Source: Flavobacteriales bacterium 34_180_T64 (lineage in GTDB: Bacteria; Bacteroidota; Bacteroidia; Flavobacteriales; Flavobacteriaceae). From it: a stretch of 64,000 nt of DNA. The notes beneath the pieces were generated by a model. That model had not been told where the DNA came from. It worked only from the letters and a program-made list of their open reading frames with translations, and searched no databases. The translations under genes were made by a program, and so were the position numbers. The number at the start of each line of letters is the position of its first letter. The stretch's first letter is position 1. This document shows positions 8,077-16,296 of this stretch, one piece after another. The stretch spans positions 224,633-288,632 of the forward strand of contig MAAR01000011.1 of NCBI GenBank assembly GCA_002162765.1. Direction: 5' to 3'.

Positions 8077-8697
8077 TTGAAAAATATACTTATAATAAAT
8101 GCACATCAAAAGTGGGAAGGAATGTCTGATGGAAAGTTAAATGACATGTATCAAAATATAATAACATCTTATTTAAAAGATCGCAATTTCAATATTAAAA
8201 CTACTAAGATACATGACGGTTACGATATTAACGAAGAGGTAGACAAGCATGTTTGGGCAGACTTAGTGATTACTCAAACTCCAGTATTTTGGTTAAATTT
8301 GCCTTGGATTCACAAAAAATATATTGACGAAGTTTTCACTGCGTCTTGGGCTCAAGAAAAACTCCTCAAAGATGATGGTAGAAGTAGAAATGATGCTACT
8401 AAGCAATATGGAACAGGTGGGATAACTCAGGGTAAAAAATATATGTTATCAACAACTTGGAATGCCCCTAAATCAGCATTTGAAGATCCGTCTCAATTTA
8501 TGTTTGAGGGAAAGTCTGCAGACGATGCACTAATTAATGTAACAAATATTTATAAGTTTAGCGGTTTTCAAATTATAGAAGGATTCCATTCTTACGATGT
8601 CGTCAAAAACCCACAAATCGAGAAAGATGTTGTGCGATTAAATGAGAAACTTAATGCCTTAATTAAAAATTATCAAAATGAAACAAATTATATTTAA
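8077..8697 (+). CDS. NAD(P)H:quinone oxidoreductase, flavodoxin fold (MdaB-like)
   Basis: A 206-aa flavodoxin-like protein starting at TTG (8077). The encoded (M)KNILIINAHQKWEG is a proper beta-1/phosphate-loop start, and the first ATG would delete it. PVFWLNLPWIHKKYIDEVF and GKKYMLSTTWNAP match the MdaB/NQO group that reduces quinones by two electrons using FAD and NAD(P)H. The gene overlaps the next one by 20 nt. A quinone reductase agrees with an electrophile- or quinone-responsive TetR module. A 104-nt gap separates it from the deaminase gene. Confidence 0.85.
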   Translation: MKNILIINAHQKWEGMSDGKLNDMYQNIITSYLKDRNFNIKTTKIHDGYDINEEVDKHVWADLVITQTPVFWLNLPWIHKKYIDEVFTASWAQEKLLKDDGRSRNDATKQYGTGGITQGKKYMLSTTWNAPKSAFEDPSQFMFEGKSADDALINVTNIYKFSGFQIIEGFHSYDVVKNPQIEKDVVRLNEKLNALIKNYQNETNYI

Positions 8698-9478
8698 AAT
8701 TCAGTTAATAACAATAGTAGTATTTTGCTTTAACCATGGATTCTCTCAAACTAAGGATACTTTAGTTGATGTTGGTCAATACAAATTAAACTTTACTATT
8801 ATTGAAGGAAGTGGTACACCAATTCTTTTTGAATCGGGTAGTGGTAATGATGCAACTGTATGGAAAGATATCATCCAACCTATTGCAGACATTACAGGCA
8901 CAACAATTATCACTTATGATAGAGCAGGATTAGGCAAAAGTGAAATAAAGTCAGCTAAAGATAATCCAGAAGAAAATAATATTCTTAATAATGTTATTGG
9001 TTTAGAAGAAGGACTTAAATTGTTAGGATACGATAAAGACATCATATTAGTTGCACATTCGTTAGGAGGATTTTACTTAACTTTATTTGCTTCTAGAATT
9101 GAGGAAAAAGTAAAGAGTGTTGTCTTTATTGATGCTTCATTAGCATCTTTTTATACTGAAGCGTTCGTTAATAAATTGAATGGAGTCATTTCAGAAGAAT
9201 TATTAAAAAAATTTAGAGAAGAGAAAATTGGTCTGTACTATGAAATCAAGAATATTGAAAACTCCTTGATATTATTAAACAAAACTGAATTTCCTTCTAC
9301 AATTCCGTTGATTGATTTGGTTGCTGAAAATCCATATAACCCATTCAAAAATGAAGTGGATAAAAAAAGATGGATTAGTGGTCATCAAGAATTTGTGAAT
9401 GAGCAATCAAATAGAGAATTATTGATTGTTAACAAAGCGAAGCATTATGCTTTTATAGACAACCCCCTAACTTCATAA
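8678..9478 (+). CDS. Exported alpha/beta hydrolase, probably truncated at the C-terminus
   Basis: A 266-aa alpha/beta hydrolase with a signal peptide ending near GFSQ. It has the nucleophile elbow AHSLGG and the TYDRAGLGKS segment before it. The catalytic-His region near the end reads KAKHYAFIDNPLTS, then stops at a TAA. Homologous folds normally continue with another helix, and the bases after the stop still read as a plausible hydrophobic continuation (FIKL). A recent nonsense change is therefore likely. The start overlaps the quinone reductase by 20 nt, which implies translational coupling. Function may be reduced or lost. Confidence 0.7.
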   Translation: MKQIIFKIQLITIVVFCFNHGFSQTKDTLVDVGQYKLNFTIIEGSGTPILFESGSGNDATVWKDIIQPIADITGTTIITYDRAGLGKSEIKSAKDNPEENNILNNVIGLEEGLKLLGYDKDIILVAHSLGGFYLTLFASRIEEKVKSVVFIDASLASFYTEAFVNKLNGVISEELLKKFREEKIGLYYEIKNIENSLILLNKTEFPSTIPLIDLVAENPYNPFKNEVDKKRWISGHQEFVNEQSNRELLIVNKAKHYAFIDNPLTS

Positions 9479-9624
9479 TTTATCAAATTATAAAGGCGTA
9501 CGTGAATACACTGAAGGAATCTAACGCAAAACGTGTACTATTGAATACAATAGATTTTACAAGTAAAACACATAATCCGAATTAATAAAAGATTATAATT
9601 ATACTAATCAAACTTAAAGCAATT

Positions 9625-9874
9625 GTGACTAAACTACTACCATATAGATGCTTTTACTGATAAAATATTCGGAGGCAATCCCGCAATTGTTGTTCAATTA
9701 AATGAATGGCTTGATGATGAATTACTTCAGAATATTGAAAATGATCCAACTAGGAGGCGAGGACAAGCTTGGAAGAGCCAAAATTTAGGTGAAAGGTTTG
9801 AATTTTATAAAGAATATAAAATTCATATAAGTGAAGAACAATTAAAGTTAATTTTCGAATATATTAATAGATAA
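9625..9874 (+). pseudogene. phzF-like gene remnant, N-terminus only
   Basis: The frame beginning near 9635 reads YYHIDAFTDKIFGGNPAIVV then QLNEWLDDELLQNI, the characteristic N-terminus of PhzF-family isomerases. A preceding GTG ACT AAA CTA is one base out of frame, and an in-frame TGA at 9626 closes the frame upstream, so the start is broken. After about 37 residues the PhzF similarity ends at NDPTRRRGQAWKSQ and an unidentified 40-residue tail runs to the stop at 9872. A normal PhzF is about 260-300 aa. This is decayed, rearranged sequence between the hydrolase gene and repeat R1. Confidence 0.75.
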
Positions 9875-9926
9875 TTTATGGGTATTTTACAAGCGAGCTC
9901 TGATGGTAATTATAAAACAATTGTAC

Positions 9927-11034
9927 AAAATAGAATCTCGATGTTTACCTTGGCCTCATAAAATTTTGGCTAAAACAATAGGAGAAATGAGCGTCTATAT
10001 TTTAGGCTATACAAATGCAATTATCCAGTGGATGATTGTATTAGGATACAACACTTTACTAAATGTTCGTTTCAAATTGTATTTAGCTAAAAATGTACAC
10101 TGTACATTTTCTTAACGCCAAATAGTCTAAAATATAGCGAATGAGCCGTTAGTTGTTTCCAAAATTATATGCAGCCTTGAATTTTTGTTTCTTTTGTTTC
10201 AAGACAAAAGATAATGAAAGAAGAAAAAAATGATTAATTGAAGTTTTACAGTTAACAAGTGTATAGAAATTTTAAGCAAGGATAACGCGGTTGGGGAAAT
10301 TTTATACTCTTGTGCAATCCACGAGAATCGCGTGAAATTTTTTATAACGTACATTTTATCGAATACGCGATTTTTAATATTAGCAAAAAGGATAGCTTTT
10401 ATTTTGGCGTTGGCAAGCGGCTGTAAATTGCGATTTAAAAATGATTGCATCAGCAATTATATTTTAATTAAGCAATCGAGCGTTTGCTAGCGGCAATTTA
10501 GCATAATGACTAATTATAGGGCAAATGATGTTCGAATGCTAATCGCTGAGAATCGTGTATTTGAAAATTTATTGGGTGTTGTACAGAATATTGGAATTAT
10601 GAGAATTTAATATTACATAGAATTAAAGAAGTTCAATGACCCAAGTTAGGATTTAAGTTTAGTAACGAGAAGCTATTGGGTATTTAGCATAATATAATTA
10701 TAGGTGTCAAATGTTGTATGTAAATTACTTGATAGTAATATAGTTCTTAATGGAAGATTGAACTTCATAGCTGTAATTACTTTTAACATAATAAGCCGAT
10801 ATAAACCTAAAGGTGTTATATCTCTTATTATGTGTAAATAGCCTGAAATGCGGCTATACAGAATTACTGTGCATTAGCACTATAATGTTCTGCGTTATGT
10901 AACTTGAGCTTTGGGTTAAAGCGAGAGTTATTGCTACAGTTTCTTTAAAAAATTTATTCTCAGAAGTTTCTTTACGATGTTAATGGAACACTCTTTACAC
11001 GAAACGACAATAGGAGGTGAGTGAAATGTGTGTG
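9927..11034 (+). repeat. Dispersed 1.1-kb non-coding repeat, copy R1 (full length)
   Basis: It begins with AAAATAGAATCTCGATGTT and CTTGGCCTCATAAAATTTTG. It contains a 10+1+10 palindrome of AAAATGTACA (10090-10110), the block GCAGCCTTGAATTTTTG (from ~10171) with a CTTTTGT/ACAAAAG stem, and a hairpin TGATTGC/GCAATTA (10442-10459). Near the end it has CTATAATGTTCTGCGTTATG (10880-10899) and the 3' tail ATAGGAGG...ATGTGTGTG. Long blocks are nearly identical in R2 and R3, in the same orientation. Short frames at 9903-10115 (+) and 10199-10456 (-) exist but are not kept open in the other copies, so I call no gene. The next gene downstream is tetR3. Confidence 0.85.
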
Positions 11035-11090
11035 GATTGGTTTATTTAAGCGCCAATTTTTCATTAACAAAATTTTAACATAAACAATAA

Positions 11091-11132
11091 TAGACCGTTC
11101 GTTTATTATTATATATTTGCATTGTAAACGAA
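11091..11132 (+). promoter_or_regulatory. tetR3 promoter with operator B1
   Basis: TAGACCGTTCGTTTA at 11091-11105 is the reverse complement of the site before OYE2 (11768). The -7 match TATATTTG is at 11112-11119. Half-sites TTCGTTTA (11098-11105) and TAAACGAA (11125-11132) form a perfect 8-bp inverted repeat that brackets the -7 box. A repressor dimer there would block RNA polymerase. The tetR3 start codon is at 11143. Confidence 0.65.
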
Positions 11133-11142
11133 TAATATAATA

Positions 11143-11739
11143 ATGGCAAAGCACGATATAAATTATATTTTAGAAAGAGGAATAGAGTTATTCAGACTTA
11201 ATGGCTATCATAATACTGGTATAAGAGATATTCTTAAAGTTTGTGAAATGCCTAAGGGTTCATTTTATCATTCTTTTGAAAGTAAGGAAGATTTTGTTAT
11301 CAAAGCGATTGCTCATTTTGAAGTAATGATAGGAAAAGATTTTGAAAAGAACCTTTCTGATGAATCATTGTCATACTATCACAGAATAAAAAATCATTTT
11401 GAAATACATATTAAATGGTATACTAAAAATGATTATAGGGTAGGATGTTTACTTGGAAACCTAAGTACTGAGGTTGCTGGAACCATTGACCCAGTTTCGG
11501 ATGCTATATCTGGAGTATATGACAGATGGAGTAGAGGATTAGCTTCTTTTATTGAAAAAGGACAAGGAAAAGGTGAAATCATTGCAGAAATTGAATCTCT
11601 ACATTTGGCCAATTATCTTTTTGATAGTTTCAATGGAGCATTAGGTAGAATGAAAGTAGAAAGAAGTAGTCAGCCATTAGATCAATTTTTAAACATCAAT
11701 ATGGCTTTTATAAAAAATAATGAAAAAATAGCGAATTAG
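11143..11739 (+). CDS. TetR/AcrR family transcriptional repressor (tetR3)
   Basis: A 198-aa TetR protein. The helix-turn-helix region is GYHNTGIRDILKVCEMPKGS followed by FYHSFESKEDF. The ligand domain has GCLLGNLSTEVAG. It is paralogous to tetR1 and tetR2, but the nearby operators differ (B type, GAACGGTCTA). It heads a co-oriented module of OYE, dehalogenase, AhpD-like, thioredoxin, ThuA and monooxygenase genes. It starts about 110 nt after the end of repeat R1. Confidence 0.9.
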   Translation: MAKHDINYILERGIELFRLNGYHNTGIRDILKVCEMPKGSFYHSFESKEDFVIKAIAHFEVMIGKDFEKNLSDESLSYYHRIKNHFEIHIKWYTKNDYRVGCLLGNLSTEVAGTIDPVSDAISGVYDRWSRGLASFIEKGQGKGEIIAEIESLHLANYLFDSFNGALGRMKVERSSQPLDQFLNINMAFIKNNEKIAN

Positions 11740-11745
11740 ACTCTC

Positions 11746-11786
11746 ACTATTTTTTTTGTGATAAAAATAAACGAACGGTCTATTAT
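11746..11786 (+). promoter_or_regulatory. Operator B2 and probable promoter before OYE2
   Basis: The block starts with ACTATTTTTTTTGTG and ends with TAAACGAACGGTCTA at 11768-11782, followed by TTATT. The same two-part block recurs before the dehalogenase gene (12922-12962). The T-rich part ending in TTTG resembles a stretched -7 element. The operator is 26 nt upstream of the OYE2 start codon. Confidence 0.6.
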
Positions 11787-11807
11787 TAACATGAAAAACA
11801 AAAAAAA

Positions 11808-12884
11808 ATGAAAGTTTTTGAACCATTTAAATTATCAGGACTAGAATTAAAAAACAAAATTGTAATGGCTCCAATGACACGCAGTAGAGCTATAAACAAT
11901 ATCCCTAACGACTTAATGAGAAAGTATTATTCTCAACGCGCTGGTGCTGGACTTATTATTTCTGAAGCAACAGGAGTCTCTGCGAATGGAACTGGATATC
12001 CTAGATTTCCTTCAGCATATACAGATGCTCAAATTAAAGGTTGGAAATCTGTTGCCAAAGGTATACATGAAAATGGAGGTTCTATTTTTGTGCAACTGTT
12101 CCATACTGGACGAGTTTCAGCATCACTTAACTTTCCAGAAGGAGGAGAAACTATTGCACCATCAACAATACCATTAACTTCAATGGAGATGTACACAGAC
12201 CAAGAGGGAATGCAACCTCACGATGTTCCAAGAGAAATGACTAATGCTGATATCCAACAAGCTCAAGATGAATTTGTCCAAGCCGCAACAAAACTAATTG
12301 AAGCAGGTGTAAATGGAGTAGAAGTACATAGTGCAAATGGTTATCTGTTGGATCAATTTTTGGACCCAGGAACAAACCAGCGAACAGATGAATATGGTGG
12401 CGATTATTTTAATAGAGCCAGATTCACATTAGAAACTACTAAAAAAGTAGTTGATGCTATTGGAGCAGACAAAGTAGGAGTAAGATTTTCTCCTTATGGA
12501 GTTGTTCACGGGATGACTGGAGAATATGATGAAATTACAGAAGTGTATACTTATTTGGCACAAGAACTTTCAAAACTTGGCATTGCTTATATCCATATAG
12601 CCGATCAACGTGCAGCAATGTCAGCACCAGAATTTGCAACTAAAATATGGAAGAATATCGGAGATAACTTCAATGGTACTATGTTAGGAGGTGGTGATGT
12701 TTGGAGTGCAGAAAGAGCTGAAGAATTATTAAATGATGGATATGATTTGGTTTATATAGGAAGAGCTTTTATTGCCAATCCTAAATTGATTGAAAAACTG
12801 AAAAACAAGGAAGAGCTAATTGCACCAGATGTTGATAAACTTTATACTCCAGAAGCTGAAGGTTATACTGATTGGGCAATTTAA
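11808..12884 (+). CDS. Old yellow enzyme family NADH:flavin oxidoreductase (second copy)
   Basis: A 358-aa FMN ene-reductase paralogous to the one at 2211. It has KNKIVMAPMTRSRA at the N-terminus, VEVHSANGYLLDQFLDPGTN with QRTDEYGGDYFNRARF in the active-site region, and YIGRAFIANPKL near the C-terminus. It should reduce activated alkenes, quinones or nitro compounds with NAD(P)H. It is controlled by a different operator type than the first copy, so the cell appears to keep two separately induced OYE modules within 10 kb. Confidence 0.92.
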   Translation: MKVFEPFKLSGLELKNKIVMAPMTRSRAINNIPNDLMRKYYSQRAGAGLIISEATGVSANGTGYPRFPSAYTDAQIKGWKSVAKGIHENGGSIFVQLFHTGRVSASLNFPEGGETIAPSTIPLTSMEMYTDQEGMQPHDVPREMTNADIQQAQDEFVQAATKLIEAGVNGVEVHSANGYLLDQFLDPGTNQRTDEYGGDYFNRARFTLETTKKVVDAIGADKVGVRFSPYGVVHGMTGEYDEITEVYTYLAQELSKLGIAYIHIADQRAAMSAPEFATKIWKNIGDNFNGTMLGGGDVWSAERAEELLNDGYDLVYIGRAFIANPKLIEKLKNKEELIAPDVDKLYTPEAEGYTDWAI

Positions 12885-12921
12885 ATTAAACTAGAGTATC
12901 GTTTTATGGTGAAAAAATGAA

Positions 12922-12962
12922 ACTATTTTTTTGTTATTTACAATAAGCGAACGGTCTATTAA
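12922..12962 (+). promoter_or_regulatory. Operator B3 and probable promoter before haloalkane dehalogenase
   Basis: ACTATTTTTTTGTTATTT is followed by TAAGCGAACGGTCTA at 12944-12958, one base different from operator B2. The block is about 100 nt upstream of the dehalogenase start. This suggests the distal genes have their own TetR3-controlled promoter. Confidence 0.6.
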
Positions 12963-13057
12963 TAATAAATTTCGAATACATAAAGCGACCATTTACGTAT
13001 TGGTTAAAATAAAACAAAGGTCACAAACAGAAATATTAATTAATAAAAATTATTAAA

Positions 13058-14056
13058 ATGAAATCATTAAATACAATTTTAACTATTACAGTACTTACTT
13101 TATTTGTAAGCAATATTACTAATGCACAAGAACCATTACATAAAGAACCACAAGCTAATGTTTCTGAAATATCAAAATATGCCGATAAGTATAAGTATAT
13201 AGAAATACTTGGGTCGAAAATGGCTTATATAGACGAAGGAGTAGGAGACCCAATTCTATTTCTACACGGACAACCAACGTCATCCTATTTATGGCGTAAC
13301 ATTATGCCTTATTTAGAAGATCAGAGTCGTGTAATTGCACCAGATAATATTGGATTTGGAAAATCTGAACAACCAGATTTGAATTACACATTTGACGACC
13401 ATTATTCTTATATCGATGGTTTTATTAAAAAGCTAGGATTAAAGAATATTACCTTGGTAGTACATGATTGGGGATCTGGATTAGGACTGCACTACGCACA
13501 ATTAAATCCAGACAACATCAAGGCAATTGTAACAATGGAATCTATTATTGCCCCAACGTTTCCAGCAAAGAGTTATGACGAATTACGACCAGATTTGGCA
13601 GGTTTCTTTACAATGGTACAAGGTGTCGAAGGGAGAAAAATGTTGATAGATAATAATGCTTGGCTAAAAGAAGGTGGTTTTCTTGACGGATTTATTGTGC
13701 GTCCACTTGATGCAGTTGCACTTGCTGAATATCAAAAAGCTCATAATACAGCTAAGTCTAGAAAGCAAGTATACCAATGGCCCCTTGAAATGCCTATTGG
13801 TAAAAAGCCAAGAAATGTCCATAATTATGTTTCAAACTACAATAAGTGGCTAGAAGAAACAGATAAACCTTGGTTATTCCTATATGCCACTCCTGGAGCA
13901 TTAAATCCTGAGAACGTAGCAGATTACTGGGCCAAAAAAGCTAAAAATATTGAGACAGTGTATATAGGTGCAGGATTGCATTATGTACAAGAAGATCAAC
14001 CTTATGCCATAGGTAGAGCAATTTCAGATTGGTATAGACGCTTACAAAAAAAATAA
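13058..14056 (+). CDS. Exported haloalkane dehalogenase-like alpha/beta hydrolase
   Basis: A 332-aa protein with a signal peptide (cleavage after NITNAQ, about residue 24), then an alpha/beta hydrolase of the haloalkane dehalogenase II type. Nucleophile Asp137 sits in VHDWGS with the halide-binding Trp138. The acid is Glu161 (TMESIIAP) and the base His308 (GLHYVQEDQP). The second halide ligand, usually Asn in HGNPTSSY, is Gln72 here (HGQPTSSYLWRN). Such enzymes hydrolyse C-halogen bonds to alcohols, though many sequence relatives have other substrates. Export is uncommon for the characterised members. It is preceded by operator B3. Confidence 0.85.
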   Translation: MKSLNTILTITVLTLFVSNITNAQEPLHKEPQANVSEISKYADKYKYIEILGSKMAYIDEGVGDPILFLHGQPTSSYLWRNIMPYLEDQSRVIAPDNIGFGKSEQPDLNYTFDDHYSYIDGFIKKLGLKNITLVVHDWGSGLGLHYAQLNPDNIKAIVTMESIIAPTFPAKSYDELRPDLAGFFTMVQGVEGRKMLIDNNAWLKEGGFLDGFIVRPLDAVALAEYQKAHNTAKSRKQVYQWPLEMPIGKKPRNVHNYVSNYNKWLEETDKPWLFLYATPGALNPENVADYWAKKAKNIETVYIGAGLHYVQEDQPYAIGRAISDWYRRLQKK

Positions 14057-14155
14057 TTTATAAAAGATATTCTCTGCATAGTCTGACCAATTGTGCGGTA
14101 GATTAAAAATTAAAAGGTCATATAAATCAAATAATAATTTTAAAAACACTTAAAA

Positions 14156-14731
14156 ATGACAACAATTGAAAGTTTAAGTTACGACGTAAAAACAATCGAG
14201 AATGCACCTGAAAACTCAAAACCAGCTTTACAAGCAGCAAAAAATGCTTATGGGTTTGTGCCTAACCTTTTAGGAACTATGGCAAATCATCCAGCGTTAT
14301 TAAAAAACTATTGGGAAGGAAGTGCGAACCTAGATGCAAATAGTACGTTTACAGCAAAAGAGCAACAAGTAGCATACCTTGCTGCAAGTTATGAGAATAA
14401 CTGTCATTATTGTATGGCAGCTCATACTTCTATTGGACAAATGCATAAAATAGATCAAGATATTCTAGATGCGCTTCGCACAGGGACTGAAATTCCTAAT
14501 GCCAAATTGGAAGCATTAAGCCAATACGTTAAAGCAACTACAATAAGCAGAGGGCGTGTTTCTCAAGATGATATAGATGCTTTCTTAGCAGCAGGTTATG
14601 CGCAAGAAAATGTACTTGAGGTAATTACAATTGTAAGCCTTAAAGTGATGACTAACTATATCAACTTTGTTGCACAAACAAAAGTAGATAGCGCTTTTGA
14701 ACCTAATGCTTGGGAAAAGTTAATGGTATAA
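14156..14731 (+). CDS. Carboxymuconolactone decarboxylase family protein, AhpD-like
   Basis: A 191-aa all-helical protein with the redox motif CHYC followed by MAAHT (around residues 84-92), typical of AhpD/YciW-like alkylhydroperoxidase members. N-terminal AKNAYGFVPNLLGTMANHPALL is also family-specific. Members use the CxxC pair as a peroxidase or dithiol relay. It lies 99 nt after the dehalogenase and before a thioredoxin-like gene. The pair probably handles peroxides or thiol damage as part of the tetR3 module. Confidence 0.85.
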   Translation: MTTIESLSYDVKTIENAPENSKPALQAAKNAYGFVPNLLGTMANHPALLKNYWEGSANLDANSTFTAKEQQVAYLAASYENNCHYCMAAHTSIGQMHKIDQDILDALRTGTEIPNAKLEALSQYVKATTISRGRVSQDDIDAFLAAGYAQENVLEVITIVSLKVMTNYINFVAQTKVDSAFEPNAWEKLMV

Positions 14732-14750
14732 TTAATCAGTGTTTTTTAGG

Positions 14751-14782
14751 AATCCGTCATGCATAAAAGATATTGGCGGGTT
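14751..14782 (+). terminator. Hairpin between AhpD-like and thioredoxin-like genes
   Basis: AATCCGTCA (14751-14759) can pair with TGGCGGGTT (14774-14782) in 9 bp including two G-U pairs, followed by TCTATT. It may attenuate read-through to the next gene 26 nt on rather than end the transcript completely. Confidence 0.45.
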
Positions 14783-14808
14783 TCTATTAGCAAATAAATC
14801 AAAAATAT

Positions 14809-15357
14809 ATGTTAGTAGGATCAAAAATGATTGCATTAGGAAGTAAAGCACCTGATTTTGCATTAAAAGATACAGTCTCAGGAAAAACACTAATACTTTC
14901 TGAATTAAAGTCGAATGTAGGAACAGTAATCGTATTCATCTGTAATCACTGTCCATTTGTACACCACATCAATTCTAAATTGGTTGAAGTAGCAAATAAA
15001 TATCAAGCAAAAGGAGTTCAGTTTATAGCGATTAGTAGCAACGATGCAGACTTCTATCCACAAGATGGACCAGAGATGATGAATCGAGTAGCGAAAAATG
15101 AAGGATACTCTTTTCCTTATTTATACGACGAATCTCAAAAAGTAGGCCTTGCTTATCAAGCAGAATGTACGCCAGATTTCTTTGTGTTTGGTGAAAATTT
15201 GGAACTAGTATATAGAGGTCGATTCGACGAGACGAGACCAAATAGGGGACGTCCAACTGGAAGCGAATTGTCTGAAGCATTAGATGCTTTAATATCAGGA
15301 AGAGAAATTTCACAAGAACAATATCCAAGTATTGGATGCAGCATTAAGTGGAAGTAA
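14809..15357 (+). CDS. Thioredoxin-fold protein, AhpC/TSA-type
   Basis: A 182-aa thioredoxin-like protein. It starts MLVGSKMIALGSKAPDFAL. A start at the second Met (14827) is equally plausible, since the domain begins at IALGSKAPDF. The redox motif is CNHCP (about residue 45), with FIAISSNDADFYPQDGPEMM and the cis-Pro region AECTPDFFVF. This group is annotated as thioredoxin family or redoxin-domain protein, often next to peroxide-defence genes. It may be a thiol peroxidase or reductase partner of the AhpD-like protein upstream. A third Cys lies near the C-terminus (SIGCSIKWK). Confidence 0.82.
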   Translation: MLVGSKMIALGSKAPDFALKDTVSGKTLILSELKSNVGTVIVFICNHCPFVHHINSKLVEVANKYQAKGVQFIAISSNDADFYPQDGPEMMNRVAKNEGYSFPYLYDESQKVGLAYQAECTPDFFVFGENLELVYRGRFDETRPNRGRPTGSELSEALDALISGREISQEQYPSIGCSIKWK

Positions 15358-15392
15358 ATAATTAGGGAAGCAAGATTAATAGCAAGATTCTT

Positions 15393-15435
15393 TAATGTCC
15401 TCGATGAATTTATATTAAGTGAGTAGAGGACATTA
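15393..15435 (+). terminator. Inverted repeat between thioredoxin-like and ThuA genes
   Basis: TAATGTCCTC (15393-15402) and GAGGACATTA (15426-15435) are a perfect 10-bp inverted repeat with a 23-nt loop, followed by TTTAAAG. It lies 36 nt after the thioredoxin-like stop and 27 nt before the ThuA start. It could be a weak terminator or a processing site. Confidence 0.5.
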
Positions 15436-15461
15436 TTTAAAGTTCACAAAATGAATATATC

Positions 15462-16253
15462 ATGAAAAATAAAATAAATGCATTACTTATAACAGGAGGT
15501 CATTGGTATGATGCTGAGCCATTTTTTGAAATGATTTCAGATTTAGAAAGTTGGGGTAATAACGTTGAAATTAATTGGACTCATGTATCTCAACCATTAG
15601 CACAAGATTATTTTAAACCAAAGAAAGCAGAACTGTTTGACGTATTTGTAATGTACGATATGCCAGGAGTAACTTTTACAGGGAGTGTGCCTAGATTTTC
15701 ATTACAAGAACCATCAGAGGAACATAAACAAGATTTTTTAAATTTACTTGAGTTTGGTAAACCATTTGTCTTTTTGCATCATGCTATAGCAAGTTGGCCT
15801 ACTTGGTCAGAATTTGCAGAAATTGTTGGTGGACGTTTCCATTTTGTACCAGGTGAATTGAGAGGGGAAAGTATTTCTGGATCTGGGTATCGTTTTAATG
15901 TACAACAAGAAATAGAAGTATTGGATACTTCTCATCCTATCGTTAAAGGTTTTAGTAATTCATTTCAAATCAATGATGAAATTTATATGTATACCGTTTT
16001 TGAAGAAGATGTAATACCATTATTGCGTAATACAAACTTTAAATTTATTCCAGAAAACTTCTATCATGGAGGTGATGATTTTAAAAGTCATTCTGAAGGA
16101 AGTGATTTAGTGGCTTGGACAAAAACCTATAAAAATTCACCAATAGCCTATGTAATGTTTGGTCATGGGCCAAAGGTTTATTATGATAAACACTATAGAA
16201 GTTTAGTTGTAAATTCAATAAAATGGGCTACAAGTAATAAGACGGCTGACTAG
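15462..16253 (+). CDS. ThuA-like domain protein
   Basis: A 263-aa protein with the glutamine-amidotransferase-like ThuA fold. It has NALLITGGHWYDAEPFFEMI at the N-terminus, DVFVMYDMPG, the FVFLHHAIASWPTWSEFAEI segment with GGRF, and C-terminal AYVMFGHGPKVYYD with NSIKWA. ThuA-like domains are found in sugar-utilisation and uncharacterised proteins, and the catalytic role is unclear. No signal peptide is visible. It is the penultimate gene of the tetR3 module. Confidence 0.8.
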   Translation: MKNKINALLITGGHWYDAEPFFEMISDLESWGNNVEINWTHVSQPLAQDYFKPKKAELFDVFVMYDMPGVTFTGSVPRFSLQEPSEEHKQDFLNLLEFGKPFVFLHHAIASWPTWSEFAEIVGGRFHFVPGELRGESISGSGYRFNVQQEIEVLDTSHPIVKGFSNSFQINDEIYMYTVFEEDVIPLLRNTNFKFIPENFYHGGDDFKSHSEGSDLVAWTKTYKNSPIAYVMFGHGPKVYYDKHYRSLVVNSIKWATSNKTAD

Positions 16254-16296
16254 GTATTAGAGAAAGAAACAAAAGAAATTAATAAATAAAACAATT

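Noticed and set aside
9903..10115. Open frame of 70 codons inside repeat R1
   Set aside because: It lies in the non-coding repeat, is not kept open in R2 or R3, and has no recognisable domain.
10199..10456. Minus-strand frame of 85 codons inside R1
   Set aside because: It covers repeat blocks with conserved hairpins, and the equivalent DNA in R2 and R3 differs by insertions and deletions that break the frame.
9927..11034. Idea that the repeat is a group II intron
   Set aside because: The 3' end ATGTGTGTG looked slightly like an intron boundary, but I see no domain V-like hairpin, and the copies lie between operons, not inside genes.
14079..14105. Possible fourth operator B near the AhpD-like gene (TCTGACC ... 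GCGGTAGA)
   Set aside because: The half-sites do not match the B consensus well enough. It lacks GAACGGTCTA and the T-rich promoter front.
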